This document shows, one piece after another, positions 11,347-23,361 of a DNA stretch of 64,000 bases. The position numbers were made by a program, and so were the translations under genes. The notes under the pieces are model-generated. The model ran no database searches, was not told where the DNA came from, and was given only the letters and a program-made list of their open reading frames with translations. Each line of letters opens with the position of its first letter. Position 1 is the stretch's first letter. Source of the stretch: Rhizophagus irregularis (lineage: Eukaryota > Glomeromycota > Glomeromycetes > Glomerales > Glomeraceae); the NCBI RefSeq assembly GCF_026210795.1, contig NC_089457.1, forward strand, positions 2,356,001 through 2,420,000. The letters are read 5' to 3'.

Positions 11347-12459
11347 TCAACCTATCCATTGAGGATTATTATTTGGTTCCAGTTCGAATCTGGAATTGTA
11401 AGAGTTTTCTGGTATATTGATTTTCGGTGTTTCATTCATCGACAAATCATTAGTAAGATTAGAAATGAAATTAGATTCCAGTTGCATATAAGGCATCAAA
11501 GGCATCCAAGTATCTGCAGGATTTAATAAATACTGATCCAGAATGGACTCAACTTGAGGATCTGAATGCTGATTATGCTGGTTCATCATTAATTCCAAAT
11601 TGGATGAAATAGATGACTCAATTTGATTGTAATTAGCTGGTAAATCATAAACAGAAAATTCAATTGAATTTGTCTGGATGGAAGTAGGTAAAAATTCTGT
11701 AGGAGGGGTTTGTTCGTAATATTTTTCAATAGGAATTTGTAAAGTGTTGTCATTAAATTGAAAATAAGGAGGAATGTTTTGAGAATGTTCTTTTGACGAA
11801 AATGATGATGTAATTGGGATTTTCGAGGAATATTTGGATGGAATAAAAGAATTATCTTCAATATTTACTATAGTATTTTGCTTTTTTTGTCGGGTCTTCC
11901 TTGTAAATTGATAACCCTTATGTATTTTAGCATGTCTTTCCTTTGCTAAATTTGCACCACAATCGAAAAGTTCTCTAGTTTCCTTTGATTCACTCTTCCA
12001 ACGTTCCTTAATTTTTTTTAACCTATCTTTAGCTCGCATATTTTTATAATCAGATTTATTGTTTTCATTCTTAGCATATAAAAAAAACGAATTGAGGGGA
12101 CGAGGAGGATTTTCGACTATTCCATATTTCTGAATTCTTTTAGCTCTCCTAGATACAGTTGAATTCATTAACAACTCATCTCTATCCATAGTAAATGAAT
12201 AATCTGTACCATACCAAACCTCTTCGTTAGTTTTAAAGTTTAAATTAAAAGACATAGTAGGTTTGCTAGGATCAGGAGGTAAAGGAGGAACTACTAAACC
12301 ACCGGTATAGTGATTTTTATAGTTAGTTTTCTCATTTAATGAGAACATATTACAACCTTGATACAATGTTGATTTTTTTGTCATAGTGATTTTTTCGGTC
12401 ATAAAAATTAGGATAATGGTAAAAAATTTATGGACGATGGAACTTTTCAAACCACACAT
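11347..12459 (-). CDS. MATA-HMG box protein, 370 aa
   Basis: An intact intronless minus-strand frame. An HMG box of the MATA type lies at about residues 117-190, beginning NPPRPLNSFFLYAK and ending in a basic HKGYQFTRKTRQKK stretch that may also serve as nuclear signal. HMG boxes of this class bend DNA and in other fungi act as mating-type or sexual-development regulators. Glomeromycotina carry dozens of copies, so mating function cannot be assumed. The region before the box (residues 50-90) has a Pro-rich piece and a conserved-looking NEEVWYGTDYSFT. The C-terminal half is low in charge and Asn/Ser/Pro-rich, suiting an activation region. The first ATG at 12459 gives an odd hydrophobic N-terminus; the Met codons 20 or 26 are plausible alternative starts. 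Confidence 0.85.
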   Translation of the reverse strand: MCGLKSSIVHKFFTIILIFMTEKITMTKKSTLYQGCNMFSLNEKTNYKNHYTGGLVVPPLPPDPSKPTMSFNLNFKTNEEVWYGTDYSFTMDRDELLMNSTVSRRAKRIQKYGIVENPPRPLNSFFLYAKNENNKSDYKNMRAKDRLKKIKERWKSESKETRELFDCGANLAKERHAKIHKGYQFTRKTRQKKQNTIVNIEDNSFIPSKYSSKIPITSSFSSKEHSQNIPPYFQFNDNTLQIPIEKYYEQTPPTEFLPTSIQTNSIEFSVYDLPANYNQIESSISSNLELMMNQHNQHSDPQVESILDQYLLNPADTWMPLMPYMQLESNFISNLTNDLSMNETPKINIPENSYNSRFELEPNNNPQWIG

Positions 12460-15063
12460 GGAATTTTGAATTGATCATGATATACAAATTAGGATAAAAT
12501 CTACAACTTAGATTGAAATCATGATGATTATGATGTAATGTTTACATAAGTAACGGATGATTCCACGGAATTCCATGGAATTCCATGGAATTAAATGAAT
12601 TTTTGATGATTTAAAATTTACTGAATTTAACCAGTTTATTTTTAAAAATTTCAGATGGACAAATAGACCAAGTAAAGGGAATATCAAATGTAGGAACAAT
12701 TACCCGACATTAAAAGAGTGAATAACCCATTTCGAAATAAATTCAAGTCAGAACTTGAAATAACGACTATGCAATATAACGAATTTTACGATAAAGTATA
12801 TACTGTATATGAACATAAAAGGAATTGGTATATCAAACTTATTAAATTTCGAATATAACGATTTTTTTTTTCAGTGAAACCGGAGAGTCCGTTATATCTT
12901 TGTAAATAATCATCACTGCATCACTGCATTGACAAGCATCTAATATGTTGTACCTCAGATTACGATTTCAGAAGCATTTCAGATAGTCCTTGTACTGTCC
13001 TTGTAATACTTGATAACGTAACGAATTACATACATTTCCTATGAAAATCAATCTTTGTAATGAGTCTTAAATATTATATTCCAAAATTTGGTGTAAAAAA
13101 AAAAAAAGTTACGATAGTTACGATAAAAAGATGAAGAAACCGATTGGCTCAAAAATTACAAACTTTTTTTTTTTTTTAATTAAAGGAAATAAATTAAAAT
13201 TCAAATTTCTGTGGAATCGAACTTCTACAAAGAAAAAGAAATTTGATAATAATAAATTTTGATAAACAAATCAAACCACTGCGTAAATGTGACACGAAGC
13301 ACAACGTCAATGACGCGATATTCCTTTAAAAATATATTCGTTAAATTCAATAAGATAAAAGAAGTTAAACTCAATAAAAATCTAATTCTTTATATGTAAA
13401 TAAAGTTGATGAATTTCGGATATTCCAAAAAATAAACAAGTTTTAACCACAAAAAGAATTTTTACTAAAAATATAATATTAAATTAATAAAAATATAATA
13501 TTAAATTAATTAAAAAAAAACTAAAAATATAATATTAAATTAATTTAAAAAAGAGTATTAGTATTATCATTAAATTTTTAGATAGGAAATAATTTAATTA
13601 ATTTTTTCAATTATATTCAATTAAATTTCAATTATTATCAATTATTAATTACTAATTGTTTTAAACAAATAAATCTTTTATTACAATATATATATAAAGA
13701 AAACACAATTATGTGACGTAATGTAACGTAACATTAAATCAAATTCTAATGTCCGAATAATTATAAAATGCTACGTCATTAATATGTTGGTGATAAGATT
13801 GTGAATGGTTAAAAGCTTAAGAAAAACGATAACTGATAATGATATTGTTCTAACTGATAAAATAAAATAAAAATGCATTATTATAAATAAATAACCAATT
13901 CAAGATACGCCATGAAGTATTTAATATCCTGTTGTTAAACTATAATAATACACAAATAAAGGTTATAAAAGTAAAATGATAATTAAACTTTCTTATTTGT
14001 GTTATAAAAAACTTACACTGCATCTTATCACATGATTTGTAATTTCAATGTTCCTAATATGATCATGTAAACAAAATGTGGTGAAATCTATATTCCAAGA
14101 TAATTGAACAAATTTCTGCAACCAATTAACCCTGCATAACCCGATCGCTCTTTACTCTTTTTTTTCGAATATTTAAATTATTGCGTTACATTCCACTCGA
14201 ACGATGATAGTTTTAATTAATTTCTTTTTTCGTTCCCGTTTGTTTTGATTGTGTAAAGAAAGAAAGGAATAACGTTATACAGAAAAAGAATCGATCACTT
14301 TTTTTTTGGACGCGCAACTGAGTCACTCCTTTTTTTTTCTGCATCCTTCGTTTTTTTTTTCAATTCAATCCTATTTTTTTTTAAAAAAAAAACCCTTTTA
14401 AAAGTGTTTTTTTTTTATTTAGGAATTTCTTCGCATATATATTTGTATTATATATTTTTATTCCAGAAGACCATATTAATTTTTTTTTTTATTCTATTTA
14501 ATTTAATTTAGGTAATAATAATTGTTATTATTCGGTTTTCTTTTTCTTTTTCTTTTCTTAATATCATCATGAATATTATATATGTTATAGAAAATTAAAT
14601 TTTTCCTCGAAAAAATTTACTGAAAAAAAAACCGTTTATATTTATATATTTTTTTTTGAGGAAGTTTTTTTATATTTATTTATTTTATCTTATTTAATTT
14701 TTATTTTTTTTATTATTATTATTCTCTTGCTATTTATTCCAACTTTTATTCTTTCCTTATTTTTATAAAACATATTCTTTTTCTGTTTTCTTTTTTCCCT
14801 TCTCTTCTCTTCGCACTTTTTTCTTCCCTCCCTCTTAACCTTCCACCTTTATTACCGTAATTTTCTAACAATTCTTATTTATAAATAGCATACAGAACAA
14901 TACATAATATTCGGATTGTAATTTAAAAATTGAAAAAAAAAACGAATTGGACTTAATATATATATATTGTTTCAATAGCTAGCCTTATTGATACAGAATT
15001 TAAAAAAAAAATTAATAATAATATTATTAAAAGAAACAATCACATATATATATATAAAAAAAA
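12460..15063. other. Long intergenic region with homopolymer tracts
   Basis: No gene seen. A 10-bp unit (TTCCATGGAA) repeats three times at 12561-12592. A 20-bp AT-only phrase (AAAAATATAATATTAAATTA) occurs three times at 13468-13545. From 14150 to 15060 there are repeated T runs and pyrimidine-rich stretches, typical of a promoter and leader in this genome, with an ATATATATATATAAAA element at about 15043-15059 just before the next gene. Confidence 0.6.
12561..12592. repeat. Three tandem copies of a 10-bp palindromic unit
   Basis: TTCC[AC][TC]GGAA repeats three times in immediate succession. It sits about 100-130 bases upstream of the MATA-HMG start and could be a regulatory site, but this is only positional. 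Confidence 0.5.
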
Positions 15064-18000
15064 ATGTCTAGTAATAAAATACCACCAAAAACAAAACCTG
15101 TGAATGATCTTATAAAATTTTGGGCATCACAACAACAAGAAGAGAAAGAAAAATCAGGTTCAGATTTAAAATCTTCAAAAAGACCTTTATCACCAAATGC
15201 ATCTGTTCCATCTTCTCCAAAACAACCTTTATCTCCAAGGCAAAGAAATTTTCGTGATACTCCTACAAGTTCTCCACCTCTTTCTCCAACAAATATAAAT
15301 AGATCGATAACGGATACATCAAAGAGTATTATACAAAAAGATAATCCTGAACTTCAAATATCAATAAATGATTTCACAACTTCTTCAAATGATGCGGAAT
15401 CTTCATCATCATATGTTACTTTTATAAAAGAAAGGTTTGTTATCTTATTTAATCATATCACTCCTTCTTTTCTTATTAATTATGTTACTCATGAATCAAT
15501 CTTAATCATCATCATCTTTTTTAGTTCTCCAATTAATCCTCCAGATGAAAGTAATTTAACTGTTCAACTACGTGATCCTACAAGTAGAGCAAAGGCTGCG
15601 ACTCAATTGGTTCAACGTGATTCTTTACCACTTGTAAAAAATGTGTCAGATATTGTATCTAAATTTGAAAAAGTTGTTTCACCTCCAACTTCTCCAACAA
15701 CGTTGACTTCGATGAAAAAAGGTCAAACTACAATTCCTGAATCAATGTCAGCAAAACCAATGTCTCCAGTAAAACGAAATCAAACAATTGAACCTTTATC
15801 AATTTCGCAACCATTATCTGATGCTATTTCAGATACTTTGATATCAAAATTGAATCAAAGAGATATTAATCCACTTGATTTATCAATAACAACAACTTCT
15901 AATGAATCTTTATCATTTACGGAACCTTTATATAGTCCTATCAAACCACCTTCAATGAAACGAAGATCAAATATTCCTGATCCAATTGTAATTCCATCAC
16001 CAACAACTTCTACAAATTCAGTTAAAGAAGTTCAATTATTTAATGATGAATCTGAAACTATAATATCACCTTCTAGTCCAAAAAAGGAACAAAAGGAACA
16101 AGTCGTTAAGGAACCAAAGAAAATAACGTCTCCTATTTCTTCTACGATCAAATCAATTGTTTCTCCTACAATCAAATTGAAATTAAAATCAGACACAAAA
16201 TCAAATTCAAATGATGATCAAAAACCTAAAATTGAATCAAAACCAAAATCAGAAATAAAATCTCCAAAATTCGAATCATCTAATATTCAGTTAACTAAAC
16301 GTCATATCGAAAATTTACCACAAATTAGACCAACTTCTGAGTTTGATATTGATTTTCTTGAAAACACGTCAAGTTTACCTTTGAAACAAAATGTTAATAC
16401 AGGAGGAGAAAATTCATCAATTTCGAGACAGGTTGAACAAAATCCATTCATTAACAAATCAACTTCATTATCAAATCAACAACAATCTGTTTCCGAATCA
16501 GAATCAGGTCCTATATCACCTAAGAAAACGACATCGATTTTGGAACAAAAATCCGTCATTCCTAACAAAGTACCTATTCCAGAACCAAAATCCCCTAAGA
16601 AAACGACATCGATTTTGGAACAAAAATCCGTGGTTTCTACCAAAGTACCTACTCCAGAACCAAAATCCCCTAAGAAAACGACATCGATTTTGGAACAAAA
16701 ATCCGTCGTTCCTATCAAAGTACCTACTCCAGAACCAAAATCCCCAATTTCTCCCAAAGATGATTCACAAAAAAGATCCACAATATCATCACCAAAAACA
16801 TTTACAGAGTCATTGCCACAAGTTTCACTTTCATCACCAACTGATCAGGAAACCACGGAGGATATCTTATCTGATTATACATCTTCACCAATTGCACAGT
16901 CCCCAAATCTAGATTCCACACCTATTGGTTCAATACCAAATTCTCCAGAATTTTTACATTCAAATTTTGCGTTAGAATTATTACCTGAAATCACTCCAAT
17001 TTCACCTTTCTGGAATCCAGCTGTTGCAACTGGAAGTAATACTGTTTCTCCTCTTTGGAAACCATTGCCGGATAATCAAAATAGACCCATTTCACCAATT
17101 TTGAAACCTGAACCGGATAATTCTTTAAATTCTTTAAGTCAGCAAATTGCTTCTATAAAGAATGAAATCGAAAGCAATAATATCAACAATAATGACAACA
17201 ACAATATATTGACTAAAAGTGGAAGAAAATCTTCTGATTTATGGTTCAAAAAGTCTTCGGCATCATTTTTAACGGTTCCGGAATTTTTTCCTCAATCTGC
17301 AACTTCATTTCAAGAACCTGTATCAAGATCATCTGGAGCAAATTCTTCGGATCTAACTGCTAATTCATATATTTTTTCCTTCTTATCACAAGATACTGAT
17401 TCCTGGAATTTTTTTGCCGAATCACCTAATACTTCTTCAGCAAATTTGAGATTAGATTTAAATCCATTTAATTCATATTTAGATAACGCTAAGGAAGATA
17501 ATGATGCTACAGATGTGGAAAATGAGGATCAAAATTATAATCCATTTGTAGATACTGAAGAACCATCTGAACCATCAGGTTTATCAGGAGATAAGAGAAA
17601 GAAATATTTGTCGGAGACCGTTTTATATCCACAAGCTATCGCTATTGAAATGCAAGTAACACATTCAAGATCTTCAACTAGAATTGATGATGAAAGTGAT
17701 CCAATTAATCCTGTCGTGAATATAATAGATAGTTCTGGAAACATGATTAGTTCAGATGATGAATCACGTAAACAAAAAAAGTATACATCTGTACAAAGTT
17801 TAGATTCAGTTGCGAAATATAAACAAAGGCGTCGTCATACACAACATAAATATAAACCTGTACAAATACAAACATATCCTTACTCGGAGACACGTCCTCA
17901 AAGGTACACACTTTCCCTCGAATTTATTCTAAAGGATAAACAGAATAATATGACTGTAAAAGATTTCAGTCCTATAATGAATGATGATAAAGAGAACGCG

Positions 18001-21000
18001 AATACTTTGGATATTTCTGTTGCCAATATGACCGAATCACTTGATCCTGCTTGTTCTTCAAGATTTATCATAAATCCATTTGATGGATTTGAAAAAAATG
18101 GACTTTTCTTACCTGGAACTCCTTGGGTATATTTACCACATCTTGATGAGTATATTCGATCATTTCCAAAAACAGAATTCTCTAATCCAAAAGAGGTTAT
18201 GACTTCTGAGGAATATGAAAATTTCTTGGCACAAGGAAAATCTTTTAAAAATCCTGAAAATTTGTTCCCTCTTATTAGTCAATCCACGGATAATTATCCT
18301 AATAATACTCCATCTACAAGTCAAGTGAAAGGAAAAGACGAAAGTAAAAATGATGGACCTTCTGAGAGGGGAATCGCTAGGTCTTTGCCTCCTTCTTCAG
18401 AAGGATGTCAAGAATCTACCTCGATATTGTATGAACAAAGATTTTTGAAATTAGAAATAATAAGAGATTTCATACAGTTCACAGCATTAGCTTTGTCTTT
18501 TGTAACACCAGGAATGCTTGGTAATGATCGTATTTATATATTGTTAAGATCAGTACCTAATTTCATGAGTTTTAATATGGATCAAGTATTTGGATTTGGA
18601 GCTGTATTCCTTTTGATATTTTGTGTTATTGGATTTGTTTGCTTGTTCATGTTCAGGAAAATTGCAAATTGGAAGAAAGTTACAGACGTTGAGGTAAACT
18701 ATATTAAATTTCTCCTGTTAATTATAAATTATAAATTATTTCATTTATTTACCTCTTTTTTTTTTTCTTAGAATCTTGAATCATCCTCTCGCTTTTCCTT
18801 ACTTCAAAGTCACATAATAGTATTTATTCTCACAACATTATATGTTCCGTTAACAAAATTATCATTGGATGCATTAGTTTGGTCTGATAATTTTTGGCCA
18901 GTGAAGAATCCTTACCTTCCCGATGTTGATTTCCCAGATTTTGTTGACGTAGGAAATGGTGCTTTACGTTCTCCAAAAGATTTCTGTTATGTTACAAGTA
19001 TGAATAAGAATGATACGAATCTTTCGCCTTTCATAATTGCTTTGGGGATATTGAATTTGGCCTTGATCTCCTTTTGGTTCCCAATTAAATTAAGGAAAAC
19101 AGTGAATAAGCACATGAATAGGTTTGGTTTTGCTAGAAATGACAAAGATGAGGAGGATGATAATAAGAAAAATCCTCACAAATTTATATATGATGGTACG
19201 ATTTTTTTCGATAGTAATTTATTTATTTATAATAATAAATTCTTAATTAATCACCTTTATTCTACTTTTATTTATTTTAGGTTATAATGATAATTGGAGT
19301 ACTTATAAATCATTCATAATGATAATGAAATTCCTCCTTATTTTCTTGATAGTCGTTTTTTCCAAGGATAATTGTTTATTCAGATCAACGACGCGTCAGC
19401 GAATTTCCACCATAGCGCAAGCATTAAAAATTGTATTATTTGTGTTATTTTTCATACCACATTGGAAGAGCGAGCCATTCGTTTATTCAAATTTCAATAC
19501 TGCTGAATATTGGTCTAGATTTGCATATTTGATAACAAGTTTTGTCGGATTGCTTATTGTATTACAAGCAGGACCTATTCAAGGGTATGGTATTGGATTA
19601 TTCGTAATTAACATTGCAGTTTTAACAATAATCATTTGGTATCTATGTAAAGAGATAAATTATTTTAATACGAGATATGCGGGAAGTGATAGCGCTTATG
19701 GAACCAGAAGTGTAGTTGGTGGTGGAAGAAATTTTGGAAAAAAGGAATTAGAATTTTCATTTGACATTTCATCATCAGGTTTAGATTTTGATAAATTCAT
19801 AAAAGAAAGGATATGGCAAGATACTTGGACAAAATTACTTTTAACTAATGATAATTTTAAACCGCCAGCGGGAAAAACTTTATCATTTAATGAGGAAAGT
19901 GAAGTTCCATATTTATTAGATTTTAGCGGAAGCGTAGGAGAAAGACATATTGAAAATAGTAAAATATTATCAAAAGTAGGTTCACAAAGTTATGTTTTAT
20001 CTTTGAAAACCTTATCATCATCAATGTCTAGTATAAGATCAAAAATCTTGAATAATTATGTTGGAGTTGATATGTATTATGCTGAAGAATATCCAAATGT
20101 TAAGGAAACATATTTCGGAAAAGCTTCTGTTATACCTTTCCCATTTTGTATTGTAATTTGTTATGATGAAAATGATAATATCGTAACATTGAAACAAGAA
20201 TGGGAAATTCAAAGATATTTACAACAAAATGAAGACGAAGTAATTCAACGAAGAAGATTGATTAGACAAAAGATCAGAGCTTTGGAGGGAAAGAATATTA
20301 TTGGACCTTGCTTTACAGATTCGGATAAGGTATATATAATTTATTTTTTAAAAAAAAAAATATATCTTACATTATGAGAAATATTCAAAAAAAAAATTTT
20401 TTTTTTTTAATTTTAGGTTCATAATCATCGAGGTGTCTTGTCTATTCAAAGGAAACAAGAATCACTTTGGCGTGAACATAATATGAATCCCGGATTTAAA
20501 GTTACAATTACATATACAGACTCCACATATAAGGGAAATCAATGCCCTCAAGTTGTTGGACATAATGTTATTGGTATAACCGGTGACTTTAAGATGACAC
20601 ATCAACTTGAAAAACTATTCGGGGATAATCGTGAATTGATTGGATTGGGTCTTGTTCAAATACAGAAGACTATGGATGAATACCGCCAATATTGTCAGAA
20701 TGAATCAATATCAAAAGAAACAACACTAACATACGGATTTCATATTAATGTATTTAATAACCCATCAATATCTTTGGAAGCACTTCCATCCTTATTAATA
20801 ACCACAGAAAAGAATCAGCTTGTTCAATCGATACCGGAACGTGAATATCCGACAATGATTTATTTATATGAACGTATGAGAGCGGTTCATACATCAAAAG
20901 TACATCAATGGTGGTACTTATTCTGGGAAGATTTATGGAAAAACAATGGACAGCAAATTCCACATTTACGTAAATATGAACAAGATTTTTCACCATTATA

Positions 21001-21415
21001 TCGATCAAGCATATGTTATCAACCAATGGAACGATGTGACTTGGAAGATTTTATGGAAAGAAGAGGATTATGGACAAATAACGGAAAATATGGATTATTC
21101 CATTCGGGTGTATTGAATAGAATATATTTATATTTAAATAGTGTCGTATTTAGTAGGAAAGGTAAAGATGGGTCACCTAAAAAATGGCGTATTTCAAAGG
21201 ATAGTATACAAGATCAACTAGGAGAAAAAAGTGAAAGGAATACTATTATTGATAAAGTTGGAATAGTGAAAAGTGTAATAAATAGGAATTCACATAATAG
21301 TAAAAAAGATTGTTATGTTATGAGAGAAGAAGATAGTGAATCTGATTTTGAAGATGTTGAACTTGATAATACTAATAATAATAGTGTTAGTGATGATGAA
21401 ACTTTATGTTATTAA
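15064..21415 (+). CDS. Large disordered plus multi-pass membrane protein, 2003 aa, unknown function
   Basis: Five exons splice cleanly: 15064-15434, 15525-18693, 18772-19195, 19281-20329 and 20417-21415, giving 2003 residues. The first intron (90 nt, GTTTGT...TTTTAG) is a multiple of three without a stop, so the unspliced frame stays open through a hydrophobic insert; I treat it as an intron. The first 1100 residues are disordered, Ser/Pro-rich with many SP sites, starting with a small conserved-looking VNDLIKFWASQ. They include three 25-residue repeats. The later half has several membrane segments (around MDQVFGFGAVFLLIF, SHIIVFILTTLY, SPFIIALGILN, KSFIMIMKFLL, AQALKIVLFVLFF and two more) followed by a globular cytosolic-looking region (VHQWWYLFWEDLW) and an acidic tail. 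I do not recognise a named family. The many SP sites suggest phosphoregulation. Confidence 0.85.
16519..16745 (+). repeat. Three in-frame 75-bp coding repeats
   Basis: Units start at 16519, 16594 and 16669, an exact 75-bp period inside the large membrane-protein gene. Each encodes a 25-residue unit with the core SPKKTTSILEQKSV and ending VPTPEPK. Near identity at the DNA level suggests recent expansion, which makes copy number a likely strain polymorphism. Confidence 0.95.
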
Positions 21416-21857
21416 TGTAAAAAAAAAAGTAATAATTAGTCGTTTATTTATTTTAATAGAAAAAAAATTACTTTTATTTTTTTTTTCTCAAACATTATAA
21501 TAATAATAGATTTGATTAATTTGGAAATAAATTTATTTATTTTGTATTTATATTTTATTAGTTGTGTATTATAAGTTATTGTACTTATCTAATTTTAACT
21601 TTATATCATATATTTTTTTTTCCTGTTTTTTGAAAAAAAAATTCAGACATTTCTATCTTATTCCTAAAAAATTTAATAAACTAATCTGTTTACTGTTAAT
21701 TCAATACGATCGATACAGTGTATTAAATTTTGTTGACAAGTATGCTACTGTTATCGTGACGTACAGCAATCGAAGATATTTACGACACTTTAAGGTTATT
21801 CTTAACAGATAATGAAGATGCTAGAACCATGGAATTTAGCGCACAATGTAATTCCTT
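21416..21857. other. 3' region of the membrane-protein gene
   Basis: AT-rich sequence with A and T runs. No gene seen. Confidence 0.5.
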
Positions 21858-21998
21858 AGAGGTTATGGTACGTTTCACCAAAGTCATCTTCGCCGAAGAG
21901 AAGTTTCGCCAAAGGGATATTTCGCCGAATGGGCGTTTCATCGAATAGACATTTCGCCGAATCCTTTTACCCGAATCGTTCACTTCGCCGAAGGACAT
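21858..21998. repeat. Degenerate TTTCGCCGAA short-repeat array, left arm
   Basis: About seven degenerate units of 17-22 bp around the core TTTCGCCGAATGGACAT. GC content is much higher than the flanks. The array is inverted relative to the one at 22228-22401. Confidence 0.8.
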
Positions 21999-22227
21999 AA
22001 AATGTTAGTGATTAACATATTTCCTTAATCATTAACAATTCGATACAAAGATAAAAAATATTTCGGAAAGTTGATAAGTACGACGAATTTATTATCTTTT
22101 TTTGAACTTAAAACCAAATAAATTAATTTTCCTTTAATTAAAAAAATAATAAACAAACGCGACTTACATTGAGTAAATAATTCGTTTGTCTGCTAAAAAG
22201 AAAAGGAGAATCAAAAAATTACATATT

Positions 22228-22401
22228 CTTCGGCGAAATGTCCCTTCGCCGAAATGGCTTCAGCGAAATGTCCTTCGGAAAAATTGCCATTCGGGGAAAT
22301 GTCCATGGCATTTCAGCGAAATGGCACTTCAGTGAAACATCCTTCGGCGAAATTGCTTCGGCAAAATGGGTTTCGGTGAGATGGACTTCGACGAAAAGTC
22401 C
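22228..22401. repeat. Degenerate TTCGGCGAAATGTCC short-repeat array, right arm
   Basis: About nine degenerate units around the core CTTCGGCGAAATGTCC, the reverse complement of the left-arm core. The two arms enclose about 230 bp of AT-rich sequence, so the whole 21858-22401 block could fold back on itself. Confidence 0.8.
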
Positions 22402-23361
22402 GGATACTATTCTTAGATACTAAAAAAGAAATAGAGCCAAAAATTATACATATTGTGTATACAGCAGTATATAGCTTTTGAAATGAATATTACCCATAAT
22501 AATTTGTAATTTAATTAACTGATGAAAGTAAAGGTTAAAGAGAATTTTCTTAAACAATTCAATTCGTTATATTCGTTATGTAAATGCTCTATAAATTGTG
22601 CTATTATCTTTATTATCCTTCAAAAATCGACTGATCCGTCATATCAAGTGAGCACAGTAAATTTAGTATAAATTCTGTTATTATAATGAAATTACAGAAT
22701 TTTATTTAGTCGCAATAAATTTTAAAATTCTTAATTAAAAGCGATGCCCTTATAAATGATTGTTTAGGGCAAGTTCTTCTAAATTAGAATATTTATGTTT
22801 GATATTTTTCATTCGTTAAATTTTTTTAAAAAAATTTTCGAAAAAAATTTGATTGTAAGATAAAGAAGAATTTTTATACGCGGTTTCAATTTAACTAACT
22901 GACTCTGTGATGACTTTCATGAACTAATGGAATAATGGACTAATTGGAAAGCTGGACTATTAGGCTTTATCCAGTCCAATCCAAATTTTATACTCGATAT
23001 TTCTTAATATTCATATATAAATAATTTATAAAAGTTTAATGTTGAAGATTTAGAAGAATAAAAAAAAACATTTTAACAATTTTAACACGTTATTAATAAG
23101 TTTAAAATAAATTTATTAATTATAATTATTTGAATATTATTTAAAAAAGTATTGAACTATAAGAATTCAATTGTTGATTTTCGATTAATCTTGTCCAATT
23201 CCATCTCTGAATTACTAGTAGTTATTAAAAATCCAGTTGCTAACTATTTTATGATCAAGTTTGAAGTACTGTATTAAATATACACGATATTTAGAATTTA
23301 ATTTTTAATTTATACGTTATTCTTTATTTCTTCATTAAAATTTATGTAGTCGCCAAAATTT
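22402..23361. other. Intergenic, no gene seen
   Basis: AT-rich sequence without coding signal on either strand. A short GGACTAATTGGAAAG phrase and related words recur near 22930-22980. Confidence 0.5.

Noticed and set aside
15064-21415. Assignment of the large membrane gene to ATG9 or a TRP-like channel
   Set aside because: Neither the ATG9 core motifs nor a channel pore pattern could be seen, and the number and position of helices do not decide it.
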